From the NCBI RefSeq assembly GCF_002964975.1, contig NZ_PSZM01000036.1, forward strand, positions 180,992 through 244,991: DNA of 64,000 bases, given 5' to 3'. Below the pieces are notes generated by a model that made no database searches, was not told the DNA's origin, and saw only the letters and a program-made list of their open reading frames with translations. This stretch comes from Apibacter adventoris. Its GTDB lineage: Bacteria; Bacteroidota; Bacteroidia; Flavobacteriales; Weeksellaceae. Positions 26,842 through 36,756 of the stretch are shown here, in pieces. Each line of letters starts with the position of its first letter. Positions within the stretch are counted from its first letter, which is position 1. The position numbers were made by a program, and so were the translations under genes.

Positions 26842-28782
26842 ATGATTAAAACAAAGTTTTTAGTATTGGCTTCTCTTTTTTATATTTTTTCTTTTTCTCA
26901 AGATAATAAGAAAGAGGAAGCAAACTCATTATTCAATATAAAATCGGGAACAGAAAATGATTCTGTAAAGTATTATAATCCTACCATACAATCTTATAAA
27001 TATTGGACTGAAGATAAGGCTAAGGCAATTTTTGATACAGTTTTGACCCTTGATAAATATTATAAAAATAAAATGTATAATCATGAAGACAGTTTCGGAC
27101 TTATGCCTTTTTCTAATATAGGTCAAGCTTTCAATCCGTTATTGTATACTACTAATATAAGTTCATCCATAGATCTGTTACCTCAAGGTAAATCCTTTAA
27201 TTTAATGGATGAAAAAAATATAAGATATTTTGATGTTCAAACACCCATGACAGAATTTCAATATAATAACGGATACAAACAAGGTCATTCTCTTTCAAGC
27301 TTATTCACCCACAATATAAATTCACAATTTAACTATTCCATTCAATATAAAGGTTTAAGGTCTTCAGGGAAATATATGGAGCAATTAGCAGAAAATAATA
27401 CTTTATTAATAACTTCTAACTATCATACCAAAAATCAAAGATATAATTATTGGACACATTATTTAGTTACGCATGTAAATAATGAAGAGAATGGTGGGAT
27501 AAAATATCCGAATAATTTTGAAGATGGAGATTCTAGATTTAAAAACCGGAATAATATGGAAGTGAATTTAACAGGTGCTAAATCAGAATATGAAAAAAGA
27601 AGATTCTATTTTGGGCAACAATTGGGTATTTTTAAATCTTTGAATAATAAGTATCCTGTATCTGTCAAAAATATATTTAGCGCAGAATCGGCACATTATA
27701 AATATGAAGAAAAAGAATTCTTAAATCAATATTTTGATACTTCTGAAAATATGTTTGGAAGTACATTAGATTCACATAATAATACTAAAAAACTTAGAAA
27801 AATTTCTAATACTTCATCAGCAGTAGTTGACTGGACTGAAAAATTGCATGTAGAAGCCGGATTGAAATATGAACATTTAGAATTTAGTTTTGACAGAATG
27901 ATAGATCCCAGTATTACATTTCCCAGAACTATTATTGATAATAGATTAGGAATAGCAGGGAAATTATCATTCAATTGGAAGGAAGATGTTAAATTAAATA
28001 CAGAAGCAGAAGCGTTAACAGGAGATAAATTTGGGAATTCATATTTTCTAAATAATTATTTAACTCTACAACCTTTAAAAAATTATTTTCTTGAGGTAAA
28101 TTTAGGAATCAAATCGCAAATACCATCTTTAAATCAGTTATATAACCAAAGTTTTTATAAAAAATTTAATTACTTTAATGATAATTTTGAAAATGAACGA
28201 ACTGTACAAGTTGGTGGTAAAATACATTTAAAACCTTTTAATTCTAGAATTTCTGCACAATTCTATAATATAGATAATTACGTATATGTAGATTCGGATT
28301 ATAAGCCTCAACAATTGAGTTCTTCTGTTAATTTAGTTCAATTAGGATTACAAAATTCTTTTGAATATAAAAAGTTTCATTTAGAAACATCTTTAATGTA
28401 TCAAAAGGTAACAAGTAATGATGAATACTTACCACTTCCTGAATTTGTGGGAAGAGCTACATTATATTATCAATCACAAATATTAAAAAAGAACTCAGAA
28501 ATACAGTTAGGTTTAAATGCTTATTATTTTACTAAATTTAAATCAAGAGAATTTTTTCCGGTCACCAATGAATTTAAATTACAATCAGAAAATGGAAGTA
28601 AAATAGGAGAATATCCAATTTTAGATATCTTTTTACACTTTAAAGTAAAAAGAATGCTGATTATTTTAGAAGGGCAACATTTCAATTCCAGCTTTACCGG
28701 TTATGATTTTTACAGTACTCCGGGTAATCCCTATATAGATTTCCGTTTAAATGTCGGAATACTATGGTACATTTTTACCTAA
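26842..28782 (+). CDS. Putative outer membrane porin (Porin_10-like)
   Basis: 646 residues. A signal peptide ends near FSFSQ (residue 20). The remainder has the aromatic, alternating strand pattern of an outer membrane barrel. The N-terminal part (YKYWTEDKAKAIFDTVLTLDKYY, FSNIGQAFNPL) and the Asn/Tyr-rich strands resemble the putative porin family of Flavobacteriia, which has no TonB plug. The C-terminal strand (FRLNVGILWYIF) ends in an aromatic residue as expected for barrel insertion. Substrate unknown. The thioesterase gene follows after 35 bases. Confidence 0.8.
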   Translation: MIKTKFLVLASLFYIFSFSQDNKKEEANSLFNIKSGTENDSVKYYNPTIQSYKYWTEDKAKAIFDTVLTLDKYYKNKMYNHEDSFGLMPFSNIGQAFNPLLYTTNISSSIDLLPQGKSFNLMDEKNIRYFDVQTPMTEFQYNNGYKQGHSLSSLFTHNINSQFNYSIQYKGLRSSGKYMEQLAENNTLLITSNYHTKNQRYNYWTHYLVTHVNNEENGGIKYPNNFEDGDSRFKNRNNMEVNLTGAKSEYEKRRFYFGQQLGIFKSLNNKYPVSVKNIFSAESAHYKYEEKEFLNQYFDTSENMFGSTLDSHNNTKKLRKISNTSSAVVDWTEKLHVEAGLKYEHLEFSFDRMIDPSITFPRTIIDNRLGIAGKLSFNWKEDVKLNTEAEALTGDKFGNSYFLNNYLTLQPLKNYFLEVNLGIKSQIPSLNQLYNQSFYKKFNYFNDNFENERTVQVGGKIHLKPFNSRISAQFYNIDNYVYVDSDYKPQQLSSSVNLVQLGLQNSFEYKKFHLETSLMYQKVTSNDEYLPLPEFVGRATLYYQSQILKKNSEIQLGLNAYYFTKFKSREFFPVTNEFKLQSENGSKIGEYPILDIFLHFKVKRMLIILEGQHFNSSFTGYDFYSTPGNPYIDFRLNVGILWYIFT

Positions 28783-28817
28783 CAAAATTTACATTATATA
28801 TGAAAATATAAACGGTT

Positions 28818-29225
28818 ATGGAACATTCAATCTTCAATTTTAACTTAAAAGTGCGTGATTATGAATGTGATGCACAAGGAATTGTAAACAATGCAAATTA
28901 TCAACATTATTATGAAGTATGTAGACATGAATTTTTAGAATATAATGGTTTAAATTTTTATGAATTGCATACCCAAGGTATAGACCTAGTTTTAGTAAGT
29001 ATTTTTGTGAAATATAGCAATTCATTAAAAGGCGGAGATCTTTTAGCATGCACCATAGATTCAATAGAAAAAGAAGGAATTCGCTATTTTTTTAATCAGA
29101 AAATAATACGTTTATCTGATAATAAAATATGTTCTGAAGCAAGAGCAGAAGTTGTAACCTTAGTTAAAGGACATGTAAGTCTTCCTGCAATTTTAGATAA
29201 AACTCTTAGTCAATACCTAAAATAA
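28818..29225 (+). CDS. Acyl-CoA thioesterase of the hot-dog fold (YbgC/4HBT type)
   Basis: 135 residues. The N-terminal KVRDYECDAQGIVNNANY has the catalytic Asp of the 4-hydroxybenzoyl-CoA thioesterase family (D-x-Q-G-x-V-x-N/H-x-N). It is followed by YYEVCRHEFLEYNG. Such enzymes hydrolyse acyl-CoA or acyl-ACP thioesters in the cytoplasm; the acyl group is not predictable. The nucleotidyltransferase gene starts five bases after its stop, so the two are co-transcribed. Confidence 0.88.
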   Translation: MEHSIFNFNLKVRDYECDAQGIVNNANYQHYYEVCRHEFLEYNGLNFYELHTQGIDLVLVSIFVKYSNSLKGGDLLACTIDSIEKEGIRYFFNQKIIRLSDNKICSEARAEVVTLVKGHVSLPAILDKTLSQYLK

Positions 29226-29229
29226 AAAA

Positions 29230-29946
29230 ATGAAAGCTATGCTTTTTGCTGCCGGCTTAGGAACGCGGTTAAAACCTTTTACAGAAAAACACCCCAAAGC
29301 ATTAGTAGAAATAAATGGGAAAACTCTTTTAGAAAGAAATATCAATTATTTAAAATCTTTTGGTATCCGTGAAATAGTAATCAATATTCATCATTTTGCA
29401 GATCAAATTTTAGATTATCTTCAAAAACATAACTATTTCAATTGTGTCATTAATATTTCACACGAGAAAGAAAAACTTTTAGAAACAGGCGGAGGATTAG
29501 TATATGCGCAAAAATTTTTTGGTAAACAGTCTTTTTTAGTTATGAATGCTGACATACTTACTAATATGGACTTTCACGCTCTTATTAAAGATCATTATGA
29601 AAACCAATCTCTGGTTACTTTAGCTGTTTCTGATAGACAATCTTCTAGAAAATTATACTTTAACGAAGATAAAAAATTAGTAGGCTGGAAAAATTTACAA
29701 ACACAACAAAAAATATTTATTAATTCAAAAGAAGAAGAAAAATCTATTCCTTTGGCATTTAGTGGAATTCAAGTTTTAAATCCTGAAATATTTTCATTAA
29801 TAACTCAGGAAGGTAAATTTTCTATAATTGATACATATTTAGATTTAATGAGAACACAGAAAATTTTAGGGTATAAACATCAATCTTATATATTAGATGT
29901 AGGAAAGCCGGAGTCTATTAAAGAAGCTGAAAAACATTTTAAATAA
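29230..29946 (+). CDS. Sugar-1-phosphate nucleotidyltransferase family protein
   Basis: 238 residues. The N-terminal AMLFAAGLGTRLKPFTEKHP with PKALVEINGKTLLERNI is the nucleotide-binding signature of NDP-sugar pyrophosphorylases. MNADILTNMD carries the metal-binding Asp. The short length, with no C-terminal left-handed helix domain, matches MurNAc-1-phosphate uridylyltransferase (MurU) and mannose-1-phosphate guanylyltransferase-like proteins. Which nucleotide and sugar are used cannot be decided here. A GHMP kinase gene follows 60 bases later. Confidence 0.85.
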   Translation: MKAMLFAAGLGTRLKPFTEKHPKALVEINGKTLLERNINYLKSFGIREIVINIHHFADQILDYLQKHNYFNCVINISHEKEKLLETGGGLVYAQKFFGKQSFLVMNADILTNMDFHALIKDHYENQSLVTLAVSDRQSSRKLYFNEDKKLVGWKNLQTQQKIFINSKEEEKSIPLAFSGIQVLNPEIFSLITQEGKFSIIDTYLDLMRTQKILGYKHQSYILDVGKPESIKEAEKHFK

Positions 29947-30005
29947 AGGAAGGAATTTTTCAATAATAAAAATAATACATTTTAAAAACGCATTAAATCT
30001 ATAAA

Positions 30006-30929
30006 GTGGATTCATTACATAAATATAAAAGTAAGGGGAAGCTCCTATTTACAGGAGAATATACGGTTTTAGACGGAGCTTTAGCCTTGGCGGTTCCTAC
30101 GCAATTAGGTCAATCTTTAACGGTTTATCCAACAGAAGAAAAAAAAAATATTATTTCATGGCTCGCTTATAAATATAATGGTGAATTATGGAGTAAGACA
30201 ATTTTAGATATATCACAACAAAAAATTATAGAAACTAATGATATTAAAATAGCAAAAACTCTTTTAAATATATTTATACAAGCAAAAAAACTAGATTCTA
30301 TCATTATAAATCAACCTAACTTTGGATATGAATGCGAAACCCATTTAGAATTTCCACAAAAATGGGGATTAGGATCTAGTTCAACACTAATAAATAATAT
30401 AGCTAAATGGCTAAAAATAAGCCCCTATTTATTGTTAGAAAAAACATTTGGCGGAAGTGGATATGACCTAGCTTGTGCTGAAGCACATTCACCTATAACC
30501 TATCAGTTACAAAATAAGAAACCTATAGTGAAAGAAGTATTTCTTCCATCTCAAATTACAGACAATTTATTATTTATTTATTTAAATAAAAAACAAGATT
30601 CGAGAGAAGGAATTAATCACTACAAAAATAAGCAAAAATCGGAAGAGCTAATTGAAAAAGTATCTTATATAACACAAAAAATTATAGAACCCAATTGTAG
30701 TTTTAAACAATTTTCAGAATTAATACAAGAGCATGAGGATTTAATTTCAAAACATATTCAAATTCCTACGATAAAAAAGAAATTATTTTCAGATTATTCA
30801 GGTTTTATAAAAAGTTTAGGTGCTTGGGGGGGAGATTTTATAATGGCAGAAAAAATTTACGGAGCAGAAAACTATTTTAAAAATAAAGGACATAAAATTT
30901 TAAAAACCTACGATGAATTTTTATTGTAA
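30006..30929 (+). CDS. GHMP-family kinase of the Bacteroidota GYDIA type
   Basis: 307 residues starting from GTG; no usable ATG is near. GHMP kinases phosphorylate small alcohols or acids such as mevalonate, homoserine or galactose. The sequence shows the substrate motif KGKLLFTGEYTVLDGALALAVP, the ATP loop WGLGSSSTLINNIA (motif 2), and the signature GGSGYDLACAEA. This last motif is the GYDIA element that names the family (here GYDLA). In flavobacteria this protein is often found with mevalonate-pathway genes, so an isoprenoid role is plausible but not shown here. Confidence 0.85.
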   Translation: MDSLHKYKSKGKLLFTGEYTVLDGALALAVPTQLGQSLTVYPTEEKKNIISWLAYKYNGELWSKTILDISQQKIIETNDIKIAKTLLNIFIQAKKLDSIIINQPNFGYECETHLEFPQKWGLGSSSTLINNIAKWLKISPYLLLEKTFGGSGYDLACAEAHSPITYQLQNKKPIVKEVFLPSQITDNLLFIYLNKKQDSREGINHYKNKQKSEELIEKVSYITQKIIEPNCSFKQFSELIQEHEDLISKHIQIPTIKKKLFSDYSGFIKSLGAWGGDFIMAEKIYGAENYFKNKGHKILKTYDEFLL

Positions 30930-31340
30930 TAGGATTTTTTGTGTAAAAAATTATAAGCATTGGGTTTATCGATATATCTAATATATTAAATAAACAATTA
31001 CCCATAAAAATAATTTCATCTAATATAAATAAATTTAAGTTAAGCTTTAAAAACTATAAGTCCATAAATTATAATTATTTTAAAACAAAATATAAAATAT
31101 GTGATGAAGAATAATAACATCATCACAAAATATAGATACTTGTTTAAAATTTGTAAATTTAAGCTTTTGCACAAATACGATTAGTAGCTCCCTCAAAAAA
31201 AACTTCTATTTTTTTTATAAATGAAATGTTTGTTAAATATTTTAATATAAACTAAAGTTGTTTTTATGCGTATTTAATAAAAATCACTACCTTGTGTTGA
31301 AATTATCACAAAGCATATAAGATGCAAAATCATTTACTAT
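30930..31340. other. 411-base AT-rich intergenic region with one inverted repeat
   Basis: No coding frame is supported. TGTGATGA (31100-31107) and TCATCACA (31120-31127) form an 8-bp inverted repeat around 12 bases. No T-run follows, so it is not a standard terminator; it could be an operator or a weak stem. TACCTTGT at about 31288 is a poor -7 candidate for the multicopper oxidase gene. Confidence 0.4.
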
Positions 31341-33650
31341 ATGAAAATAAAATTATTCTTATTACTATTTGTGTTTTTCAATCTAATAGTAAAAGCCCAA
31401 AAAACCATAAGATATGATCTTACTATCAAAGATACAATAGTTAATTATACAGGAAAAACAAAAAAAGCTTTTTCTGTAAACGGGAAAATACCCATGCCTA
31501 CCATTACATTTACAGAAGGAGATACCGCACTCATTTACATACACAATAAACTAAAGAAAAAGACAACATCCTTACATTGGCATGGGATTATTCTTCCCAG
31601 TCAGTATGATGGAGTAGATTATATAAATTCAGCCCCTATAAAAGCAGGAGAAACTGTTGTTTATAAATTTCCTATAATACAAAACGGAACCTATTGGTAT
31701 CATTCACACACGGGATTCCAAGAACAAGATGGAATGTATGGGTCTTTTATAATACATAAAAGAAACGAAAAACAGCTTTTACCTGAATATACAGTATTAT
31801 TAGGAGATTGGACTAATGCAAACTCTAAAGATGTAATGAGAAGATTATATTTTGGAGAGGATTGGTTTTCCATTCAAAAAAATAAAATTCAGAAAGGAGT
31901 CACTCAAAGTTACTGGGATGCATTAAAACAAGGATATTTAGGAACAAAACTTAAAAATGAATGGAAACGGATGGAAGCTATGGATGTTAGTGATATTTAT
32001 TATGATATAGTAACAATTAACGGAAAAAAAGAAGATCAGTGTTTATTACCCTTATATTCGGGTGATAAAATTAAATTAAGACTAATAAATGGTGGCTCAT
32101 CTTCTTACTTTTGGATAAATTATGCCGGAGGGAAAATGAGTGTAGTAGCAACAGATGGTAAAGAAGTACAACCGGTCAGTGTAGATAGATTAATTATAGG
32201 AATAGGGGAAACTTATGATGTAATAGTTACAATACCCGATAATAAATCTTACCAGTTATTAGCTACTACTGAAGACCGAACACGAAGTACTTCTTTATGG
32301 TTAGGAAATGGAGAAAAGCATTATGCTGAATTTTTAAAGCCTTTAAAATATTTTGAAGGAATGAAAATGATGAATGGAATGATGAAAATGAATGGGGATT
32401 TAGAAAAATCTCATATGGATATGAGTCTACAGAAAATGGATATGAATGCAGTAATGTATCCAGAAATATCACCGGAGCCTAAGCGAAATCAAAACAATGG
32501 GAAAATGAATGAAGAAAAAAATACGAAGGATCAAAACACCATACATAGGTCAAATCATGATTCAGAAAACGTTGAATCTCATATGGCAAATATGGGATCA
32601 ATGGAACAAAGTATGCATCATATATCAAACACAACACTTTCTTCTACCCCTGTAACATTAAATTATACTAACTTAAAATCTGTTGTACCTACAATATTGC
32701 CAGAAGGTCCGGTAAAAGAATTAAAATTTGAATTGACAGGAAATATGAATCGGTATTTATGGGCTATTAACAATAAAACAGTCTCAGAATCAGATAAGAT
32801 TTTGATCAAAAAAGGAGAAAAAATAAAAATTACCCTGTACAATAACACAATGATGAGACATCCGATGCATCTTCATGGTCATTTTTTTAGAATTCTAAAT
32901 GGTCAGGGAGAATACTCTCCTCTAAAACATACAATAGATATTATGCCAATGGAAACAGATACAATAGAATTTGAAGCCAGTGAATCCGGAGACTGGTTTT
33001 TCCATTGTCATATTTTATATCATATGATGAGTGGGATGGGTAGAGTTTTTAGTTATGTAAACTCTCCGAAAAATCCACAATTACATGATCCCAAAATGGA
33101 TTGGAAAATGTTTACCATGATGGATAAAATGAAAAGATTTATGATTCAGAATGAAGTTAGTAACCAAGGAAATATAGGAAAAGCTAGGTTAGAAAACAAA
33201 CGATGGGGCACACAGGCAGAATGGAAATTAGCATATAAATCAGATCCGGGATATGACGTGGAAGCAAGATTTGGAAGATATATAGGGAAAATGCAATGGT
33301 TTTTTCCCTATATAGGATATAATTTTTCTTACAATAGAGGCAAAAAGGACAAAAATATTTTTGGTCAAAAGTATACAGATGATACTCGGAATTTATTTAC
33401 TGCAGGTTTTCGTTACCTACTACCCATGAGAGTTTTTTTAGATGCAAGAGTATCACATGATGGAGAAGTAACAATGAAACTTGAGAAAGAAGGTATGGTA
33501 ATTGCTCCACGAATAAGAATGGATTTACTTATAAACAATCATTTAGATTTTACAACAAGAGCAAAATATATACTTACAAAAACTACTTCCATCTCAGGCT
33601 TTTATGATAGTAAAATGAAATGGGGAGCAGGCTTAACATTTAGATATTAA
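31341..33650 (+). CDS. CopA-type multicopper oxidase fused to a CopB-like outer membrane domain
   Basis: 769 residues with a signal peptide (IVKAQ, residue 20), a periplasmic copper-resistance protein. Cupredoxin copper motifs are complete: LHWHGII and YWYHSHTGF in domain 1, RHPMHLHGHFF and the FHCHILYHMMSGMG type 1/type 3 motif in the last domain. A Met-rich insertion between residues about 335 and 425 (MKMMNGMMKMNGD, HMDMSLQKMDM) probably binds Cu(I). From about residue 615 a CopB-like beta-rich segment follows (EARFGRYIGKMQWFFPYIGY ... YDSKMKWGAGLTFRY). Separate copA and copB genes are the norm in Proteobacteria; fusion is seen in Bacteroidota. Confidence 0.92.
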   Translation: MKIKLFLLLFVFFNLIVKAQKTIRYDLTIKDTIVNYTGKTKKAFSVNGKIPMPTITFTEGDTALIYIHNKLKKKTTSLHWHGIILPSQYDGVDYINSAPIKAGETVVYKFPIIQNGTYWYHSHTGFQEQDGMYGSFIIHKRNEKQLLPEYTVLLGDWTNANSKDVMRRLYFGEDWFSIQKNKIQKGVTQSYWDALKQGYLGTKLKNEWKRMEAMDVSDIYYDIVTINGKKEDQCLLPLYSGDKIKLRLINGGSSSYFWINYAGGKMSVVATDGKEVQPVSVDRLIIGIGETYDVIVTIPDNKSYQLLATTEDRTRSTSLWLGNGEKHYAEFLKPLKYFEGMKMMNGMMKMNGDLEKSHMDMSLQKMDMNAVMYPEISPEPKRNQNNGKMNEEKNTKDQNTIHRSNHDSENVESHMANMGSMEQSMHHISNTTLSSTPVTLNYTNLKSVVPTILPEGPVKELKFELTGNMNRYLWAINNKTVSESDKILIKKGEKIKITLYNNTMMRHPMHLHGHFFRILNGQGEYSPLKHTIDIMPMETDTIEFEASESGDWFFHCHILYHMMSGMGRVFSYVNSPKNPQLHDPKMDWKMFTMMDKMKRFMIQNEVSNQGNIGKARLENKRWGTQAEWKLAYKSDPGYDVEARFGRYIGKMQWFFPYIGYNFSYNRGKKDKNIFGQKYTDDTRNLFTAGFRYLLPMRVFLDARVSHDGEVTMKLEKEGMVIAPRIRMDLLINNHLDFTTRAKYILTKTTSISGFYDSKMKWGAGLTFRY

Positions 33651-33859
33651 TAAATAACTTTAAAATTAATCGAATAAAAATAAAAAACTAAAAATGGTGT
33701 GAAAAATTAGATAACATTTAAAAGTTATTTTATTGAATTAAATTTCTAGTAATTTATAGAATTTTAAATCAAAGAATCCTCGAAAATAATTCCATTAAAA
33801 TTGAATCTTATATTTTTTATAAATATCTTTACATGTTTAATATTTTTTAAAAAAATAAT

Positions 33860-34315
33860 ATGCTAAAAGTAGGTGATAAAGTACCTGATTTTCAAGGGGT
33901 AGATCAAGATGGCAAAACTATAAAATTTACAGATTATAAAGGAAAGAAACTTATAATTTATTTTTATCCTAAAGCTAATACCCCAGGTTGTTCTGCCGAA
34001 GGATGTAGTTTGCGTGATAATTATGATGCATTACAAAAAGAAGGTTATCAAATTATAGGAATAAGTAAAGATCCTGTAGAAAAACAAAAAGTATTTCATG
34101 ATAAATACTCATTTCCTTTTCCACTTATAGCAGATGTAGATAAAAAAATAATAGAAACTTTCGGAGCTTGGGGAAAAAAGAAATTTATGGGAAAAGAATA
34201 TGAGGGAATTTTAAGATACACTTATTTAATTGATCAAAAAGGTATTGTTTCCCAAATTTATACTAAAGTAAAGACCAAAAACCATGCAGAACAAATACTA
34301 GAAAAAAACGAATGA
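33860..34315 (+). CDS. bcp: Thioredoxin-dependent thiol peroxidase, BCP/PrxQ type
   Basis: 151 residues. Reduces hydroperoxides with thioredoxin. The peroxidatic Cys44 and resolving Cys49 lie in TPGCSAEGCSLRD, the atypical 2-Cys arrangement of BCP. PDFQGVDQDGKTIKF opens the thioredoxin fold. The stop codon overlaps the ATG of the next gene (ATGA), so the two are translationally coupled. This is the second peroxiredoxin of the window besides tpx. Confidence 0.96.
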   Translation: MLKVGDKVPDFQGVDQDGKTIKFTDYKGKKLIIYFYPKANTPGCSAEGCSLRDNYDALQKEGYQIIGISKDPVEKQKVFHDKYSFPFPLIADVDKKIIETFGAWGKKKFMGKEYEGILRYTYLIDQKGIVSQIYTKVKTKNHAEQILEKNE

Positions 34316-34707
34316 AATTATCGGTTATAAGAGAAGTTAGAACAAATAATTTTAATGATTCAGAAATCATTAATAAAATTCAAACTCTTTGGAATGACTC
34401 TATGCAAGATATTCAAAAATTAAATTATAAAGGAAATATTTACGGAGTATATCATAAATATGAGTCAAACTACAAAGGAGACTATACAGTAAGCATAATG
34501 ATAGAAGACAATAAGAAAGGAATAGAGTTATCTTTGGAAAATTATAAAATATTTAACGAAGAAAAGACTGATAAAGAAAGTGTTTTTTTAACTTGGCATA
34601 AAATATGGAAATTAGAAGAAGATGGGAAATTACATAGAGCTTATACTTATGATTTTGAAAAATACGATCCTTCTGGAAGGATAGAAATTTATATAAAAGA
34701 AAAATAA
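34312..34707 (+). CDS. GyrI-like / Cass2-type effector-binding domain protein
   Basis: 131 residues with no DNA-binding part. The pattern (N-terminal strand [47 protein letters not shown]-terminal [23 protein letters not shown]) resembles stand-alone SOUL/GyrI-like ligand-binding domains such as Cass2. These bind cationic drugs or small molecules. Recognition is by overall pattern, not by a decisive motif. It overlaps bcp by four bases and ends two bases before recA, so all three form one unit. Confidence 0.6.
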   Translation: MKLSVIREVRTNNFNDSEIINKIQTLWNDSMQDIQKLNYKGNIYGVYHKYESNYKGDYTVSIMIEDNKKGIELSLENYKIFNEEKTDKESVFLTWHKIWKLEEDGKLHRAYTYDFEKYDPSGRIEIYIKEK

Positions 34708-34709
34708 AC

Positions 34710-35723
34710 ATGGCAGAAAAAGAAGCAAATAACTCAGACGCAAAAAAGAAAGCATTAAATTTAATATTAGACAAATTAGATAAAACCTATGGAAAAGGAG
34801 CAGTAATGCGAATGGGGGATAAACCTGTAGAAGAGATAGATGTAATTCCTACTGGTTCATTTGGATTAGATTTAGCCTTAGGCGTAGGAGGGTATCCCAG
34901 AGGGAGAGTAATTGAAATATTCGGTCCGGAATCTTCAGGAAAAACAACATTAACGTTGCATGCTATAGCTGAGGCTCAAAAAAAAGGAGGAGTAGCCGCT
35001 TTTATAGATGCAGAACATGCTTTTGATCCTACATATGCACAACATTTAGGTATAAATTTAGATGAATTAATTATTTCTCAACCAGATGATGGAGAACAGG
35101 CGTTGGAAATAGCTGATAATCTGATTCGGTCCGGAGCTATTGATATTGTAGTAATAGATTCTGTAGCAGCGCTAACTCCCAGAGCGGAAATAGAAGGCGA
35201 AATGGGGGATTCTAAAATGGGATTACATGCCCGTTTAATGTCTCAGGCACTAAGGAAGCTTACTGCAACTATTAATAAAGCTAAATGTACGGTAATATTT
35301 ATTAATCAATTACGAGAGAAAATAGGAGTAATGTTTGGAAATCCTGAAACAACAACAGGAGGAAACGCATTAAAATTCTATGCTTCAGTAAGAATAGATA
35401 TACGAAAATCAGGTTCACCTATTAAAGATGGAGAAAATGCCATAGGGAGTCGTGTAAAAGTTAAAGTAGTTAAAAATAAAGTCGCTCCGCCTTTTCGTCA
35501 AACAGAATTTGATATTATGTATGGAGAAGGTATTTCAAAAGTGGGAGAAGTTCTAGATTTAGGTGTGGATATGGGAATAGTTGGTAAATCAGGTTCATGG
35601 TTTAGTTATCAAGATACTAAGTTAGGACAAGGACGAGATGCTGTAAAACAATTATTAAAAGACAATCCTGAACTATTAGAAGAAATAGAAACTAGAATAA
35701 AAGAAAAATTAGCAGAAAAATAA
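34710..35723 (+). CDS. recA: Recombinase RecA
   Basis: ATP-dependent strand exchange and SOS co-protease. 337 residues. Walker A GPESSGKT at residues 72-79, Walker B-like [17 protein letters not shown], the L1/L2 DNA loops ([21 protein letters not shown] split across the segment, then [18 protein letters not shown]). The C-terminal domain ends in charged residues. It starts two bases after the effector-binding gene, so it is expressed with bcp. A terminator follows. No LexA-type SOS box was recognised upstream. Confidence 0.98.
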   Translation: MAEKEANNSDAKKKALNLILDKLDKTYGKGAVMRMGDKPVEEIDVIPTGSFGLDLALGVGGYPRGRVIEIFGPESSGKTTLTLHAIAEAQKKGGVAAFIDAEHAFDPTYAQHLGINLDELIISQPDDGEQALEIADNLIRSGAIDIVVIDSVAALTPRAEIEGEMGDSKMGLHARLMSQALRKLTATINKAKCTVIFINQLREKIGVMFGNPETTTGGNALKFYASVRIDIRKSGSPIKDGENAIGSRVKVKVVKNKVAPPFRQTEFDIMYGEGISKVGEVLDLGVDMGIVGKSGSWFSYQDTKLGQGRDAVKQLLKDNPELLEEIETRIKEKLAEK

Positions 35724-35741
35724 TAGACATTTATTTAGAAA

Positions 35742-35776
35742 TAAAAAGGCAGATTGATTTAATCTGCCTTTTTATT
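35742..35776. terminator. Terminator after recA
   Basis: Stem AAAAAGGCAGATT / AATCTGCCTTTTT with the loop GATTT. A-rich on the left and T-rich on the right, so it may also serve the convergent TIM operon. Confidence 0.9.
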
Positions 35777-35943
35777 TTTTTAATTGAAAATAATTTAATA
35801 GGATTTATCTATTGATTACATTTAATAAAAAATAAACTAATCATAGAATATTGCAAAATAATATTTTATAAATACTTTTTAAGAATAAACATATCATAAA
35901 AAACTACAGATTCCATTTCATTGGCTTTTTACGAAATTTAAAC

Positions 35944-36738
35944 TTAATTTTTTTTCTGAAATAAAGGTAATACTTCACGTATTATCTTATTAAAATTATC
36001 TGCTTGCCAAGCACTTCTTCCAATAAATAAACCATCAATTTCAGGCATTTGGATTAATTCAGAGGCATTTTCAGGATTTACACTTCCTCCATATAAAATT
36101 GGGATTTCATTTCCCTTTTCTTTTCCGAATAATTCAACTAAAGTTTTACGAATTACCCCATGCTTCTCACTTGCATATTCTTTACTGGCAGGTATTCCGT
36201 TTACCCCTATAGCCCATACAGGTTCATAAGCTACCCAAAGATGATGGACTTGTTCAGGATTCACTCCGCATAAACCTATTTTTAGCTGAGTGCGTAATAC
36301 TTCGTCACTTATACCGTAATTTTTTTCCTCTAAAGTTTCTCCAATGCATAATAATCCGGTAAAATTATGACGTAAAGCACAAAGAATTTTTTTATTTTCT
36401 TCCAGATTGGTTTCATGAAAAACATGCCTACGTTCAGAGTGCCCGATTTCTACTAAATCAACACCTACCTCTTTCAACATTAAAGGAGATATTTCTCCGG
36501 TAAATTGACCTTCATCTTCCCAGCACATATTTTGTGCACCAATAGTAATTGAAGATTTCGGAACACATTTTCTCGCATTTTCTAATGTAGTAAAGGATGG
36601 AATTACAAAAATTTCTATTTGCTTGCGATCTATATCAGAGGTTAATTTATGTAAACAAGTGAGAAAATCAACGGTTTGAGCGATCGTCTTATACATTTTC
36701 GTATTAGTACCGATCAATAGTTTTCGATTTTTAGTCAT
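35944..36738 (-). CDS. Triosephosphate isomerase family protein in a dihydroxyacetone/tetrulose kinase operon
   Basis: 264 residues, a little longer than housekeeping TpiA. The catalytic residues of the TIM fold are present: Asn12 and Lys14 (GTNTKMYKT), His100 (EIGHSERR), Glu172 (AYEPVWAIG), and the phosphate loop ILYGGSV. The N-terminal motif differs from the canonical NWKMN. It is closer in form to the GTSWKMNKT opening of the L-erythrulose-1-phosphate isomerase branch (LerI/EryH). It lies directly downstream of dhaL and dhaK. It could therefore be the housekeeping TpiA or a tetrulose-phosphate isomerase. Confidence 0.85.
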   Translation of the reverse strand: MTKNRKLLIGTNTKMYKTIAQTVDFLTCLHKLTSDIDRKQIEIFVIPSFTTLENARKCVPKSSITIGAQNMCWEDEGQFTGEISPLMLKEVGVDLVEIGHSERRHVFHETNLEENKKILCALRHNFTGLLCIGETLEEKNYGISDEVLRTQLKIGLCGVNPEQVHHLWVAYEPVWAIGVNGIPASKEYASEKHGVIRKTLVELFGKEKGNEIPILYGGSVNPENASELIQMPEIDGLFIGRSAWQADNFNKIIREVLPLFQKKN

Positions 36739-36756
36739 GGTTTTAGATATATAAAA

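Noticed and set aside
31100..31127. TGTGA-N18-TCACA as a CRP/FNR-type site
   Set aside because: The half-site spacing is far from the 6 bases such regulators need; kept only as an inverted repeat.
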